The position numbers were made by a program, and so were the translations under genes. 64,000 nucleotides of DNA from the NCBI GenBank assembly GCA_016709545.1, contig JADJMO010000030.1, positions 58,262-122,261 on the forward strand, in the 5' to 3' direction. The notes under the pieces are model-generated. The model worked only from the letters and a program-made list of their open reading frames with translations, was not told the DNA's origin and searched no databases. Below, in pieces: positions 1 through 8,563 of the stretch; within the stretch, counting starts at the first letter, position 1, and every line of letters starts with the position of its first letter. Source of the stretch: Myxococcales bacterium. GTDB taxonomy: Bacteria > Myxococcota_A > Polyangia > Polyangiales > JADJMO01.

Positions 1-468
1 CTCACCGTCTCCGGGCGCGAGCGCGTGCGGTGGGTCGCCAAGAAGCTCGGTGAGCTCGGCGAGGCCCCGCGGTTCGTCGTCGCGAGCCCGCTCGTGCGCG
101 CGCTCCAGACCGCCGAGGTGGTGCACACGACCCTCGGCCTCGAGTCGGCGGTCGAGGCGCACACGGCGCTGGCGCCCGGCGGCGCGGGCTCGGCGTTCGT
201 GCTCGCCATGCAGAAGGCCGGCAAGAAGCGCCTCATGGTCGTGGGCCACGAGCCCGACGTCTCCATCCTGTGCGCGCGGCTGCTCGGCAACCCTCTGCCG
301 CACGGCTTCCTCAAGGGCATGGTCGTGAGCCTCCGCGTCGACGTCGACGTGGCCGGCGGCGCGCCGACGGTGGGCCTGCGCTTCGTCCTCGACCCCAAGA
401 CCCTCGAGCTGCTGGCGGATCACCGCGGCGTGCGCACCCCTGCGCCTCGCTCGTCGCGCGGGGCATGA
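1..468 (+). CDS. sixA: Phosphohistidine phosphatase SixA-like, 5' end outside window
   Basis: Histidine phosphatase superfamily. SixA removes phosphate from phosphohistidine in phosphorelay proteins in the cytoplasm. The frame is open from base 1 (LTVSGRERV), so the start and the N-terminal RHG catalytic motif lie upstream; the GTG at 25 is probably internal. Visible family signatures are the ASPLVRALQTAEVV segment, which resembles the SixA 'SPxxRAxQTA' block, and VVGHEPD, which carries the second catalytic histidine. The stop overlaps the next start (ATGA at 465-468), so the two genes are translationally coupled. The family call is good; the biological substrate is inferred. Confidence 0.85.
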   Translation, partial: LTVSGRERVRWVAKKLGELGEAPRFVVASPLVRALQTAEVVHTTLGLESAVEAHTALAPGGAGSAFVLAMQKAGKKRLMVVGHEPDVSILCARLLGNPLPHGFLKGMVVSLRVDVDVAGGAPTVGLRFVLDPKTLELLADHRGVRTPAPRSSRGA

Positions 469-1394
469 GTCGCTTCGAGAACCTCGACCCGTTCGACCAG
501 CCGGGGCCCCTCGCGCTCCTGCGGTGGAAGCTCGGCGCGCGGCGCCCCGATCGCGGCACGCCGTTCGCGACACCGACGCAGGGGGTGGACCCGGCGCGCC
601 TCGAGCGCGCTTCGCTCACCTGGCTCGGTCACTCGTCGTTCCTGGTGCGGCTCGGCGGTCTCCTCGTCGCGACCGACCCGATCTTCGCCGACCGGGTAGG
701 ACTCGCGCGCCGCAACGTCGCGCCGCCAATCGCCGAGAGCGCGCTGCCCGCGGTCGACGTGGTCACGGTCTCGCACGCCCACTTCGACCACCTCGATCTG
801 CCCTCGCTGCAGGCGATCGACGCGCGCACGCGGGCGCTCACGGGCCAGCCGCCGCTCTACCTCGTGCCGACCGCGGTCGGTCGTTACCTGCGCGCGGCGG
901 GCCTCGCACCGGTGGTGGAGCGCGGGTGGTGGGAGGAGCATCGGGTCGGCGACGTGCGGTTCACGTTCGTGCCGCAGCAGCACTGGTCGATGCGCACGCC
1001 CTTCGACCGCAACACGGCGCTGTGGGGCGGCTGGGTGATGCAAGCCCCCGAGGGCACCGCCTACCACGCGGGCGACACCGGGTGGTTCTCGCACTTCGCC
1101 GAGATCGGCGCCCGCTGCGGGCCCATCGACTGGGCCCTGCTCCCCATCGGCGCCTACGACCCGCGATGGATGATGCAGGCCCAGCACATGAGTGCCGAGG
1201 AGGCGGGGCGGGCGTTCGTGCACTGCGGCGCCAAGCACCTCGTCGCGATGCACTGGGGCACGTTCCAGCTGACCGACGAGCCGCTCTCGGAGCCGCCCGA
1301 ACGCGTGCGGCGGTGGTGGAACGAAGAGGGGCCGGGCGCGAGCGAGGGCCACCGCCTGTGGGTGATGGACGTCGGCGAGACCCGCGCCCTCTAG
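465..1394 (+). CDS. Metallo-beta-lactamase-fold hydrolase (NAPE-PLD/UlaG-like)
   Basis: 309-residue cytoplasmic metal-dependent hydrolase; no signal peptide is seen. The zinc motif HxHxDH appears as SHAHFDHLD at about residues 103-111. Further metal ligands are probably in YHAGDTGWF and in the late AMHWGTF block. The opening LTWLGHSSFLVRL and the layout resemble the N-acyl-phosphatidylethanolamine phospholipase D/UlaG-like branch of the superfamily, whose bacterial members act on phosphoesters or lactones. The start ATG overlaps the sixA stop. The gene converges on the alpha/beta hydrolase, overlapping it by four bases at the stop codons. Substrate unknown. Confidence 0.88.
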   Translation: MSRFENLDPFDQPGPLALLRWKLGARRPDRGTPFATPTQGVDPARLERASLTWLGHSSFLVRLGGLLVATDPIFADRVGLARRNVAPPIAESALPAVDVVTVSHAHFDHLDLPSLQAIDARTRALTGQPPLYLVPTAVGRYLRAAGLAPVVERGWWEEHRVGDVRFTFVPQQHWSMRTPFDRNTALWGGWVMQAPEGTAYHAGDTGWFSHFAEIGARCGPIDWALLPIGAYDPRWMMQAQHMSAEEAGRAFVHCGAKHLVAMHWGTFQLTDEPLSEPPERVRRWWNEEGPGASEGHRLWVMDVGETRAL

Positions 1395-2231
1395 CCGAGG
1401 AACGCGGCGATGGCGGCGCCGACCGCGTCGGGGTCCTCGAGGTGCAAGAAGTGGCCGACGCCCGGCAGCACGCGGGACTCGAGCGACCGGCACCAGCGCT
1501 CCTGGCCGGCGCCGATCGCCGCGTCGATGCAGCCGTCCTCCGCGCCCTGCAGGTGGAGCACCGGCACTTCGACGCGCGCGCCGCGGCGGATGCGCGCGAT
1601 CGCGGGGCCGATGGGCCGCACCATCGCGCGGTAGTACGCGAGCGGCGCGGGGAGGCTCGCCTGCATCGTCGCACGCAGATGCTGCCAATACTGCCAGCCC
1701 GGATCGAAGCCTGGAGACCAGCGCCGCCACCAGCGCTCGACGAAGTCGGCGTCCACGGTGTGGTCGGCGCGAGCGAGCTGGAAGTAAGCCATGTAACGGC
1801 TCCGGAACAGCTGCGCCGGCGAGCGCGCGCCGTTGCCGAGGAACGAGAGCGGGTGCGGCACGGCCATGGTCACCGCGCGTGCCTGGCGTGGCAGGCCGCC
1901 GTCGCCGAGCAGCGCCCAGGTGATCGCCGCGCCCCAGTCGTGGCCGATCACCGCCTCGAACGGGCCGCTCGCCAGAGCGATCGCGCGCACGTCGGCGACG
2001 AGCCCCTCGAGGGTGTAGTCGCCGTCGAGCGGAGACGGCGCGTACCCGCGGAGCCACGGCGCGACGCAGATGGAAGCCGCGCGCCGCGAGCCGTTGCGCG
2101 AGGGGGCCGAAACTCGCCGGGGTGTCGGGGAAACCGTGGAGGAGCAGCAGGCGGCGCGGAGCCGTGGGCGCGCCGAACGTCGCGATGGCGAAGCGTCCGC
2201 GCTCGGTGGGGAGGAATCCGGTCGGCTCCAC
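1391..2231 (-). CDS. Alpha/beta hydrolase, epoxide-hydrolase/dehalogenase type, one frameshift
   Basis: Alpha/beta-hydrolase fold. The N-terminal part (GTG at 2231) reads EPTGFLPTERG then LLLLHGFPDTPASF, the oxyanion HGxP motif. The remainder lies in another frame from about 2070 and has GHDWGAAITW, where Asp is the nucleophile as in epoxide hydrolases and haloalkane dehalogenases. It ends with an acid-containing LQGAEDG segment and GVGHFLHLEDP with the catalytic histidine. Removing one C near 2070 (between GFH and CVAPWLRGY) restores one continuous protein of about 280 residues. Either a recent mutation or an assembly indel; other genes here show the same kind of break. Confidence 0.8.
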
Positions 2232-2328
2232 GGAGGCCGTCTAGCGCGATCGCGCCGGTGTCGCTCCTGCACCACGACTGTGGCTCGGCGCTCGACCCGC
2301 CGTCACGGATCGTCGATCGGACCTGCTG

Positions 2329-2823
2329 TCAATCCGCGTCGACGGCGTCCGCAGAGGCGCTGTCTGCCGCGCTGCCCGTGTCCACCGTGCCCGTGTCCGC
2401 AATGCCGGTGTCCGTGGGGCCAGTCTCGGTGGTGCCCGTGTCCGTCGCGGCCTCGTTGCCCGCGTCGGTCGCGGCCTCGGTCACGACGCCGGTGTCGACG
2501 GGCGCGTTCCCGGTGATGAAGCTGCACGCCGGCTCCTTGGCCGGATCGTTCACGGCGGTGCAGCTGGTCTTGATCGCCTCGAGGCAGCCATTGAGCTCGG
2601 CGGCGCTGGGCTCGCGCACGGAGTCTTGCAGGCCGCGACCACACTGCAGGTCGTAGAAGCGCGTGCAGCTGTCCACGTCGCCGGCGAAGTTGGTGACGCA
2701 GGCCGGACCGCGCTGGCAGCGGGCGGCCTCGATCTTCCGACACGTGTCCACCCCGCGCGCGTCCGAGCCACACGAGGGCAGGACGACGAGGCCCAGGAGG
2801 GCGAAGAAGGCGAGAGGCCGCAT
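2329..2823 (-). CDS. Lipoprotein with Asp-Thr-Gly-rich tail
   Basis: 164-residue predicted lipoprotein of unknown function. The start is placed at ATG 2823 because it begins MRPLAFFALLGLVV with lipobox LPSC; the open frame upstream has no signal-like sequence. A compact domain with regularly spaced cysteines (CRKIEAARCQRG, CVTNF, CTRFYDLQCGRG) follows, as in many myxobacterial Cys-rich lipoproteins. The last 55 residues or so are a low-complexity Thr/Asp/Gly/Ala linker of DTG-like repeats. Such tails usually precede a folded domain, so having one at the very C-terminus is slightly odd. Divergent from the lipoprotein at 2975. Confidence 0.75.
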   Translation of the reverse strand: MRPLAFFALLGLVVLPSCGSDARGVDTCRKIEAARCQRGPACVTNFAGDVDSCTRFYDLQCGRGLQDSVREPSAAELNGCLEAIKTSCTAVNDPAKEPACSFITGNAPVDTGVVTEAATDAGNEAATDTGTTETGPTDTGIADTGTVDTGSAADSASADAVDAD

Positions 2824-2974
2824 GTCGCCGTTCGATCGCACGGCCTCCCCGGCGCGGCCAAGTTCCAGGGGGTGTGCGCCCTCGACCACAGCGTCCCGTT
2901 CGCGATCGGGGGGCCCTGCGGGGCACATTTCCCTTCTTTCTCCGCGTGGCACGCGCTCTGCTGAGCCCTGCCCG

Positions 2975-3319
2975 ATGTCCCGCCGGATCCCTACCCTCGC
3001 CACCCTCGTCGCGGGCGCCGTCGTCGCCCTCGCGACCTGCGGCGCTGGCCTTCGCAAGGACGAGTTCCTCTGCGAGGAGGCCCACGCCAAGCTCAAGGAG
3101 TGCTGCCCGGGGTTCACCACGACCGACCTCGACTACTGCACCTACGAGGCCGGATGTGGCGACCCCGGCAAGTCGCCCGCGCTGACCGAGGACGAGAGCC
3201 AGTGCGTGCGCGCCTCGACCTGCGACCGGCTGAAGCTCGACGGGATCTGCGCGAAGGCGGAGGCCCTCGTGCACCGCACCTCGGCGGGCACCCTCACGCG
3301 GGATCCGGTGTGCCGATGA
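2975..3319 (+). CDS. Small Cys-rich lipoprotein
   Basis: 114-residue predicted lipoprotein, function unknown. It starts MSRRIPTLATLVAGAVVA and has a lipobox-like LATC. The mature part has about nine cysteines in spacings reminiscent of the neighbouring minus-strand lipoprotein (CEEAHAKLKECCPGF, CTYEAGCGD, CVRASTCDRL), so the two may be diverged relatives facing away from each other. The stop overlaps the next start (ATGA at 3316-3319), linking it to the beta-barrel-like protein. A longer open frame upstream has no plausible start or signal. Confidence 0.7.
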   Translation: MSRRIPTLATLVAGAVVALATCGAGLRKDEFLCEEAHAKLKECCPGFTTTDLDYCTYEAGCGDPGKSPALTEDESQCVRASTCDRLKLDGICAKAEALVHRTSAGTLTRDPVCR

Positions 3320-3852
3320 CCCGCCCTCTGCTCGCCCTGCCGCTCGTGGCCGCGCTGGTGTCCGGCGCTTCCGTCGCCGAAGCGCAGGAGCCCCCGCGGC
3401 CGCCGGCCGAGAACCGCGTCGGCGCGACCCTCACGCTCGGCTACACGATGGGCTGGATCTTCGGCGTGCCCATCCGCTACGGGGAGGCGCAGATCGCTGC
3501 CCACTGGACGCGGCAGCGCGGCGAGAGCGGCCTCGACCTCGGCGGGATGGTCAGCATCGAACGCGGGTCGACCGAGGCGGGGCGCGCGATGAACGCGCTC
3601 ACGTTCGGCGCGCGCTTCGTCTACCGCTGGGACCTCCTGCGCTTCGGCTTCGGCATGACGCTCGGCCAGGTCGGCATCCGCCGCTCCACCAAGGCCGACG
3701 ACCCCCAGACGAGCCTGGTGTTCGATCCGTTCCTCTCGGCGGGCTTCGAGCCGCTGCGCTGGGACGGTCACGCGGTGTTCCTCGAGCTCCAGGGGCACCT
3801 CGTCGACATGAAGAACCCCGCCACCACCTTCGCGCTCGGCGTGCGGTACTAG
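3316..3852 (+). CDS. Predicted outer-membrane beta-barrel-like protein
   Basis: 178 residues, not recognised as a named family. A cleavable signal peptide is clear: MTRPLLALPLVAALVSGA followed by an AEA/QE cleavage region. The mature part alternates hydrophobic and polar residues with Gly and aromatics (LTLGYTMGWIFGVPIRYG, FGARFVYRWDLLRFGFGM) and ends in an aromatic (GVRY), as typical for a small outer-membrane barrel. ATGA overlap with the upstream lipoprotein suggests co-translation and perhaps a shared envelope location. Its stop overlaps the convergent SDR gene by four bases. Confidence 0.7.
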   Translation: MTRPLLALPLVAALVSGASVAEAQEPPRPPAENRVGATLTLGYTMGWIFGVPIRYGEAQIAAHWTRQRGESGLDLGGMVSIERGSTEAGRAMNALTFGARFVYRWDLLRFGFGMTLGQVGIRRSTKADDPQTSLVFDPFLSAGFEPLRWDGHAVFLELQGHLVDMKNPATTFALGVRY

Positions 3853-4604
3853 CGGCGGACGACGCGACGCACCAGCGAACCGTACGCGCGCTGGGGCAGG
3901 AGCCGCGACGCGTAGAGCGCCGAGGCCAGCGGCTTCGGGAACGCGACGATCGGCTCGCGTGCCTCGAGCCCGGCCACGATGACGTCGAGCGCGTCCGACA
4001 GCTCCATGAGCATCGGCATCTCGTACGGCCGGTTCGCCGTCAGGTCCGTCTTGATGTAGCCGGGCCGCACGTCGGTGACGTCGATGCCCGTGCCGTGGAA
4101 GTCGACGTAGAGGCTCTCGAGGAACGTGGAGAGCGCGGCCTTGCTCGAGCTGTAGGGGGCCGTCTTGGGCAGCCCGCGGATCCCCGCGAGCGAGGACACG
4201 CCGCAGAGGTGACCGCGGCCGCGCCGCACCATGTCGGGGATCGCGGCGCAGAGGGTGGCGATCGCGCCCATGACGTTGAGCTGGAGGAGCGGACCGACCT
4301 TGGCCCAGGTGATGTCGCGGCTGTGCACGGCGCCGGCGATGCCCGCGTTGGCGACCACCAGATCGAGGCCGTCGAGGTCGCGGGCCGCGCGCTCCACCGC
4401 CGCCACGACGTCGTCGGGCCGCGAGACGTCGACCGCGAGGGACACCGCGCGGCCGCCCTGGGCCTCGATGCCGTGTTTGATCTCGTCGAGCAGGTCCTGG
4501 CGACGGGCGACGAGGGCGACGGTGGTGCCCTTCTTGGCCAGGCGCTCGGCGAGGCCTCGGCCGATGCCGGCGGACGCGCCGGTGATCAAAGCGGTGCGAA
4601 ACAT
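3849..4604 (-). CDS. Short-chain dehydrogenase/reductase (SDR)
   Basis: 251-residue classical SDR, cytoplasmic NAD(P)(H)-dependent oxidoreductase. Seen: N-terminal nucleotide motif TGASAGIG at about residues 8-15, NAG in VANAGIAG, catalytic Ser in CGVSSLAG, and the YxxxK motif in APYSSSKAA. The basic RRQD after the second strand (VALVARRQD) suggests NADP(H). The start is ATG 4604, which directly precedes the Rossmann strand; an extension to 4640 adds only unrelated residues. It has its own short gap to the SGNH hydrolase gene at 4642, probably a shared divergent promoter. Substrate unknown. Confidence 0.9.
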   Translation of the reverse strand: MFRTALITGASAGIGRGLAERLAKKGTTVALVARRQDLLDEIKHGIEAQGGRAVSLAVDVSRPDDVVAAVERAARDLDGLDLVVANAGIAGAVHSRDITWAKVGPLLQLNVMGAIATLCAAIPDMVRRGRGHLCGVSSLAGIRGLPKTAPYSSSKAALSTFLESLYVDFHGTGIDVTDVRPGYIKTDLTANRPYEMPMLMELSDALDVIVAGLEAREPIVAFPKPLASALYASRLLPQRAYGSLVRRVVRR

Positions 4605-4641
4605 CGCCGGATGGTGGCATGCTCCATCTTCCTCGTACACG

Positions 4642-5379
4642 ATGGAGAACCGTTCGCTCCCGACCCCGGCCTACGTGGCCGGCTTCGTCGCCCTGCTCGC
4701 GCTCGCGGGGTTCGCGGGCGCGCCGATCGCGCGCACCGTGCGACCGAAGCCTTCGGTCTCCATCGTGGCGGCGGTGTCGTCCTCGCCGGCCCCACCCCCG
4801 ACCGCCTCGACCGTGCCCGTGCCCTCGGCCTCCGCGGTGACGTCGATCTCGGCCATCCCGAGCGCCGCGCCCCCGCCGCGGATCCCGGTCGGCCCCGGCG
4901 CGCGCGTGCTGGTGTTCGGCGACTCGATGGCCGACGCGGGGTTCTCGCAGCGACTCGCCGAGAAGGTGAAGGCCCGCGGCGGCACGCTCGAGAGCGACGC
5001 CTGGACGAGCGCCAGCACCACCACCTGGTCGCGCGGCGACCGCCTCGACAAGCTGATCGCGCGCGTGAAGCCCACCGCGATCTTCGTCGTGCTCGGCGCC
5101 AACGAGGTGTTCATCCCGAACCCCGACGTCCTCGCGCCGAACGTGCGCACCATCGTCGCCAAGGTGTCGACGCAGCCGTGTGTGTGGGTGACCCCGCCGC
5201 TCTGGAAGGGCGAGACCGGCATCGTCGCCGTCGAGAAGGCGCACGCCGCGCCGTGCCGGTTCTTCGACTCGAGCACCCTCGCCATCGCGCGCCGCAAGGA
5301 CGGCATCCACCCGACCGACAAGGGTGGCGCCGACTGGGCCGACGCCGTGTGGAGCGCGCTGGTCGGAGAAGACCCGTGA
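4642..5379 (+). CDS. SGNH/GDSL-type hydrolase, membrane-anchored or secreted
   Basis: 245 residues. The N-terminus has a hydrophobic segment (YVAGFVALLALAGFAGA), then a Ser/Pro/Ala-rich linker to about residue 80, so the enzyme probably acts in the periplasm or is anchored by its N-terminus. The SGNH blocks are present: VFGDSMAD with the nucleophilic Ser, VLGANEVF for block III (Gly-x-Asn), and DGIHPTDKGG with the Asp/His of block V. The family includes esterases, lipases and acyl-transfer enzymes of the cell envelope. The stop overlaps the start of the kinase gene (GTGA at 5376-5379), implying coupled expression. Confidence 0.85.
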   Translation: MENRSLPTPAYVAGFVALLALAGFAGAPIARTVRPKPSVSIVAAVSSSPAPPPTASTVPVPSASAVTSISAIPSAAPPPRIPVGPGARVLVFGDSMADAGFSQRLAEKVKARGGTLESDAWTSASTTTWSRGDRLDKLIARVKPTAIFVVLGANEVFIPNPDVLAPNVRTIVAKVSTQPCVWVTPPLWKGETGIVAVEKAHAAPCRFFDSSTLAIARRKDGIHPTDKGGADWADAVWSALVGEDP

Positions 5380-6347
5380 AGCGGCCGGCACCCGGCTCCA
5401 CGTTCGCCGGGCGCTACCGGATCGTGCGACTCCTCGGCCAGGGCAGCATGGGGCAGGTGCACCTCGCCGAGGACGAGAAGGGCGCCCGCGTCGCGCTGAA
5501 GCTGCTCGATCCCGCGGCGCTGGGCGACCACAAGGCCCTCGAGCGGTTCCGCCGCGAGACCAAGGCCGGCACCGAGATCCAAAGCCCCTACGTGGCGCAC
5601 GTGTTCGCGTCGGGCGTCGACGAAGCCACGAACACCCCGTGGATCTCGATGGAGTACCTCGAGGGCCAGGACCTCGAGAAGCACCTCGCCGCGCGCAAGC
5701 CGCGGGGGCCGCTCGCGCCGGCGGAGGCCTGGGCGCTGCTCGATCCGATCTTCTCCGCCGCGGCGGCGGCGCACGCGGTCGGGATCGTGCACCGCGATCT
5801 GAAGCCCGAGAACGTGCTGGTCCGGGTCGGCCCCGACGGCAAGCCGATCGTGCGGGTGCTCGACTTCGGCGTCGCCAAGTACGTGGGCGACGCGCTCTCG
5901 CGCAGCACGGCAGAGGGCCTCGGCACGCCGATCTGGACGGCCCCGGAACAAGGCAAGCGCACCCGCGATCTCACCGCGGCAGCCGACGTGTGGGCGCTCG
6001 GCCTGCTCGCGTTCTGGGTGCAGGTCGGCGGCCGCCACTACTGGCGCGCGGCCAACGACGACCACGCCTCACCCGTGGACCTCATGATGGAGCTGTTCCG
6101 CGGCGAGCTCGTGCCGCCGAGCCGCCGCCGCGCCGAGGTCGGGGTGCTCGGGATGTTCCCGCTCGGCTTCGACGCGTGGTTCGCGAAGTGCGTGGCGCGC
6201 GAGCCGAGCCAGCGGTTCCCCGACGCGAAGGCGGCACGCGCGGCGCTGCAGCGGATCCTCGCGCCGAAGAGGCCCCTCTGGCCCTTGGGCGTGGCGGCGC
6301 TGGTGGTGATCACGGCGGCGGTGATCGCAGCGCTGTTGCGTCGCTAG
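5376..6347 (+). CDS. Ser/Thr protein kinase with C-terminal membrane anchor
   Basis: 323-residue Hanks-type kinase. Seen: glycine loop LGQGSMGQVHLAE, VALKLLD lysine, HRDLKPENVLV catalytic loop, DFGVAKYV magnesium loop, and TAPEQGK in the APE position. A single C-terminal helix (PLGVAALVVITAAVIAALL) anchors it to the inner membrane with the kinase in the cytoplasm and essentially no periplasmic sensor. The start is GTG 5376, overlapping the SGNH hydrolase stop. Such short kinases without a sensor domain are common in Myxococcota. The targets are not deducible. The stop overlaps the convergent cytochrome gene. Confidence 0.9.
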   Translation: MKRPAPGSTFAGRYRIVRLLGQGSMGQVHLAEDEKGARVALKLLDPAALGDHKALERFRRETKAGTEIQSPYVAHVFASGVDEATNTPWISMEYLEGQDLEKHLAARKPRGPLAPAEAWALLDPIFSAAAAAHAVGIVHRDLKPENVLVRVGPDGKPIVRVLDFGVAKYVGDALSRSTAEGLGTPIWTAPEQGKRTRDLTAAADVWALGLLAFWVQVGGRHYWRAANDDHASPVDLMMELFRGELVPPSRRRAEVGVLGMFPLGFDAWFAKCVAREPSQRFPDAKAARAALQRILAPKRPLWPLGVAALVVITAAVIAALLRR

Positions 6348-6673
6348 GGGGCGCCGCAGGCGAGCCACTCGGCCAGCTTCGCGCGCTCCTCGGGCGTCGG
6401 GTCGTCGGGGCCCGGTGGCATCGGCGGGTTGTCGCCGGTCGCGTTGGTGTACACGCGCGCGGCCGACGCGCGGATCGACTCCACGGTGTTGAGCGCGCGC
6501 GAGCTGTAGCCGTTGGGCCCGCCGTGGCAGCGAACGCAGTAACCGTCGACGAAGGCCTTGCCGAAGTTGGCGTAGGTCAGCGTGGTGCCGCCCGGGGGGC
6601 ACGCCTGATCCTCGAGCTTGGGTGCGCCGCTGCACGCAGAGACCAGGAGCAAGGCGAAGGCGAGTCTCTTCAT
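6344..6673 (-). CDS. c-type cytochrome lipoprotein
   Basis: 109 residues. Signal MKRLAFALLLVSAC has a lipobox-like VSAC, so it is predicted to be lipid-anchored on the periplasmic side. One haem c site, CVRCH (YCVRCHGGPNG), lies near residue 49, and an MPPGPDDPT segment can supply the axial Met. The late EERAKLAEWLACG resembles the terminal helix of small class I cytochromes and of haem domains used as electron shuttles. It is the second gene of a two-gene unit: its ATG overlaps the stop of the upstream beta-barrel gene (ATGA at 6670-6673 on the minus strand). Confidence 0.8.
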   Translation of the reverse strand: MKRLAFALLLVSACSGAPKLEDQACPPGGTTLTYANFGKAFVDGYCVRCHGGPNGYSSRALNTVESIRASAARVYTNATGDNPPMPPGPDDPTPEERAKLAEWLACGAP

Positions 6674-7227
6674 CAGAGCACCATGTCGAAGCCGAAGGTG
6701 GACTCGACGCCGAAGTAGAGCTTCGGGCCGAGCGGATCGGGCAGGTAGATCGCGGTCGCGCGGGGGGTCACGCTCCAGACCGACTTCTCGCCCTTGGTGA
6801 CCGGCACCGCGGCGCCGAGGCTGAGACCGGCGCCCACGCGGTGGCGGATGCCCGCGCCGATGCCGAGCGCCACCGTGGCCGGCGACTCCTCGACGGACAC
6901 GAGCCCCTCCTCGTGCTGGTGGATGGCGAACAGGCGCGCGAACGGGCGCGTACCCTCGCGCGGCAGATAGCCGACGACCCCGAAGGTGAGCCCGGTGTTC
7001 ACGCGACGGTCGACGCGCGCGAGCGACTCCCACCCCAGGAAATCCAGGGCGATCACGTGGCTGAACCGGACACCGAGGTGCAGCATGCCGCCACCACCCA
7101 CGTCGCCGCGCCACGAGGACCCGTAGGCCGTGAGGCCGAGGCCGCCTTGCAGCTCGACCGCGCGCGCGGTGCCCGCCGAGAGGATCGGGAACAGCGTTGC
7201 GACGAGGATTCCCGTTGCCTTCTTCAT
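6673..7227 (-). CDS. Predicted outer-membrane protein upstream of cytochrome
   Basis: 184 residues, no named family recognised. Signal peptide MKKATGILVATLFPILSAG with a TARAVELQ cleavage region. The mature part is glycine-rich with alternating patterns (GGGGMLHLGVRFSHVIALDF, LTFGVVGYLP, LGIGAGIRHRVGAGLSLG) and ends in FGFDMVL, consistent with a small barrel. ATG 7227 is preferred over the adjacent GTG 7230 because AGAGG lies five bases upstream of the ATG. It is coupled to the haem lipoprotein by a four-base overlap, so the pair may act together at the cell surface; that link is inference. Confidence 0.65.
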   Translation of the reverse strand: MKKATGILVATLFPILSAGTARAVELQGGLGLTAYGSSWRGDVGGGGMLHLGVRFSHVIALDFLGWESLARVDRRVNTGLTFGVVGYLPREGTRPFARLFAIHQHEEGLVSVEESPATVALGIGAGIRHRVGAGLSLGAAVPVTKGEKSVWSVTPRATAIYLPDPLGPKLYFGVESTFGFDMVL

Positions 7228-7311
7228 CACGTCCTCTCGGTGCCCGCTCGCGGGATCTCGTTCAGTCTACGCGAGGTGGCGGTCTGCCGCGCGCCACTCT
7301 ATGTCCCGCGG

Positions 7312-8562
7312 GTGACCGAGTCGGTACCGCCCACGAGTCGACGACGCACCGGCGAAGAGGTCGCCGACTACGTCGTGGAGCTCGCGTCGGCGCTCGATCG
7401 CTACGGCTGTCCGAGCTACCGCGTCGAGCACGCGGCCCGGGTCGTCGCCGAGATCGAGGGCTTCCATGCCGAGCCGTTCGTGCTGCCGACGGGGATCTTC
7501 CTGCGCCTCGTGGGCGAGGCTCCGCACATCGAGCTGCACCGCATGGTCCGCGTCGCCGAGTGGACGACCGACCTCGGCGCGCTCGTCGAGGTGGACGAGA
7601 TCTTCAACGACGTCGCCGACCGCAAGCTCACGCTCGAGGCGGCGCGGGCGCGGCTGCGCACGTTGCCGACGCGACCGCACACCTATTCGAAGCCGATGCT
7701 GTTCGCCGCCTCGGTCCTGCTCGCGGCCGCGGCGGCGGTGTTCCTCGGCGGGCGGGCGATCGACGTCCCGGTGGCGGCGGCCGCGGGTGGCGGCGTGGGC
7801 CTCGTCGAGATCTGGTTGCTGCGGAGCGAGGCACGCCGCCTCCTCGCGGACTTCGTCGCCGCGTTGCTCGCGGCGTCGGCGGCCTGGCTCGCCACGCGCT
7901 TGTTCTCGCACGTGACGCCCGAGGTGATCGTGCTCGCGGCCACCATCGGGCGTTTCCCGGGCATGACGTTCACCAACGGGCTCGCCGAGCTCGCGCAGAA
8001 GAACCTCGTGTCGGGCGGCGCGCGCCTGGCCGAGGCGATGGTCACGCTGCTGCAGCTCGTGCTGGGCGTCGCGCTGGTGTTCGGGGTGCAGCAGCTCGTG
8101 CACGCGGACCCGACGCCGCCGGAGCCGGTGCCGCGCGCGCTGCCGCTGCTCGTGCAGGGCGCGGCGCTCGTCGTGTCGTCGCTCTCGTTCGGGGTGATCT
8201 TCCACGTGCCGCGGCGGTTCCTGTGGACCGCGCTGGCCTCGGGCGCGACCGCGTACGTGACGACGGCGCTCGCCGTGCGGCACCTGCCCGGCCACCTCGC
8301 CGCGTTCCTCGCGGCGTTCGCGGTGTGCCTGCTCGCGAACGCCCTCGCGCGCAAGACCGCGCGGCCCGCGCAGCTGTTCCAGATCCCCGGCATGATGCTG
8401 CTCGTGCCCGGGAGCTTCGGGTTCCTGTCGCTCGGCTACTTCCTGCGCGGCGACTTCGTGGCGGGCGCGTCGCGCGGGTTCTCGATGCTGCTGACGGGCG
8501 GAGGGCTCGTGCTCGGCGTGCTGCTGGCGAACGCGCTCCTGCCGGCGCGCAAGGTGCTGTAG
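7312..8562 (+). CDS. Threonine/serine exporter (ThrE) family protein
   Basis: About 416 residues. The N-terminal cytosolic region (EEVADYVVELASALDRYGCP, then VLPTGIFLRL) matches the soluble domain typical of ThrE/DUF1212 proteins. About ten hydrophobic helices follow in two repeats, including FAASVLLAAAAAVFLGG, TIGRFPGMTFTNGLAELA and QIPGMMLLVPGSFGFLSLG. ThrE-family proteins export threonine/serine in Corynebacterium; here both halves are fused in one chain. The start is uncertain: GTG 7312 is used, and in-frame GTG 7276 is an alternative with a weak GAG upstream. The direction is opposite to the preceding outer-membrane/cytochrome unit. Confidence 0.85.
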   Translation: MTESVPPTSRRRTGEEVADYVVELASALDRYGCPSYRVEHAARVVAEIEGFHAEPFVLPTGIFLRLVGEAPHIELHRMVRVAEWTTDLGALVEVDEIFNDVADRKLTLEAARARLRTLPTRPHTYSKPMLFAASVLLAAAAAVFLGGRAIDVPVAAAAGGGVGLVEIWLLRSEARRLLADFVAALLAASAAWLATRLFSHVTPEVIVLAATIGRFPGMTFTNGLAELAQKNLVSGGARLAEAMVTLLQLVLGVALVFGVQQLVHADPTPPEPVPRALPLLVQGAALVVSSLSFGVIFHVPRRFLWTALASGATAYVTTALAVRHLPGHLAAFLAAFAVCLLANALARKTARPAQLFQIPGMMLLVPGSFGFLSLGYFLRGDFVAGASRGFSMLLTGGGLVLGVLLANALLPARKVL

Positions 8563-8563
8563 T

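Noticed and set aside
420..2231. Very long minus-strand open frame across the MBL hydrolase gene
   Set aside because: Only its first part (MEPTGFLP to about 2070) is real hydrolase; the rest is Arg/Ala/Gly-rich antisense of the MBL gene, as common in 70% G+C DNA.
6622..7311. Extended ThrE start covering the outer-membrane gene
   Set aside because: The upstream 230 codons are antisense to the beta-barrel gene; the ThrE-like sequence begins at the GTG at 7312.
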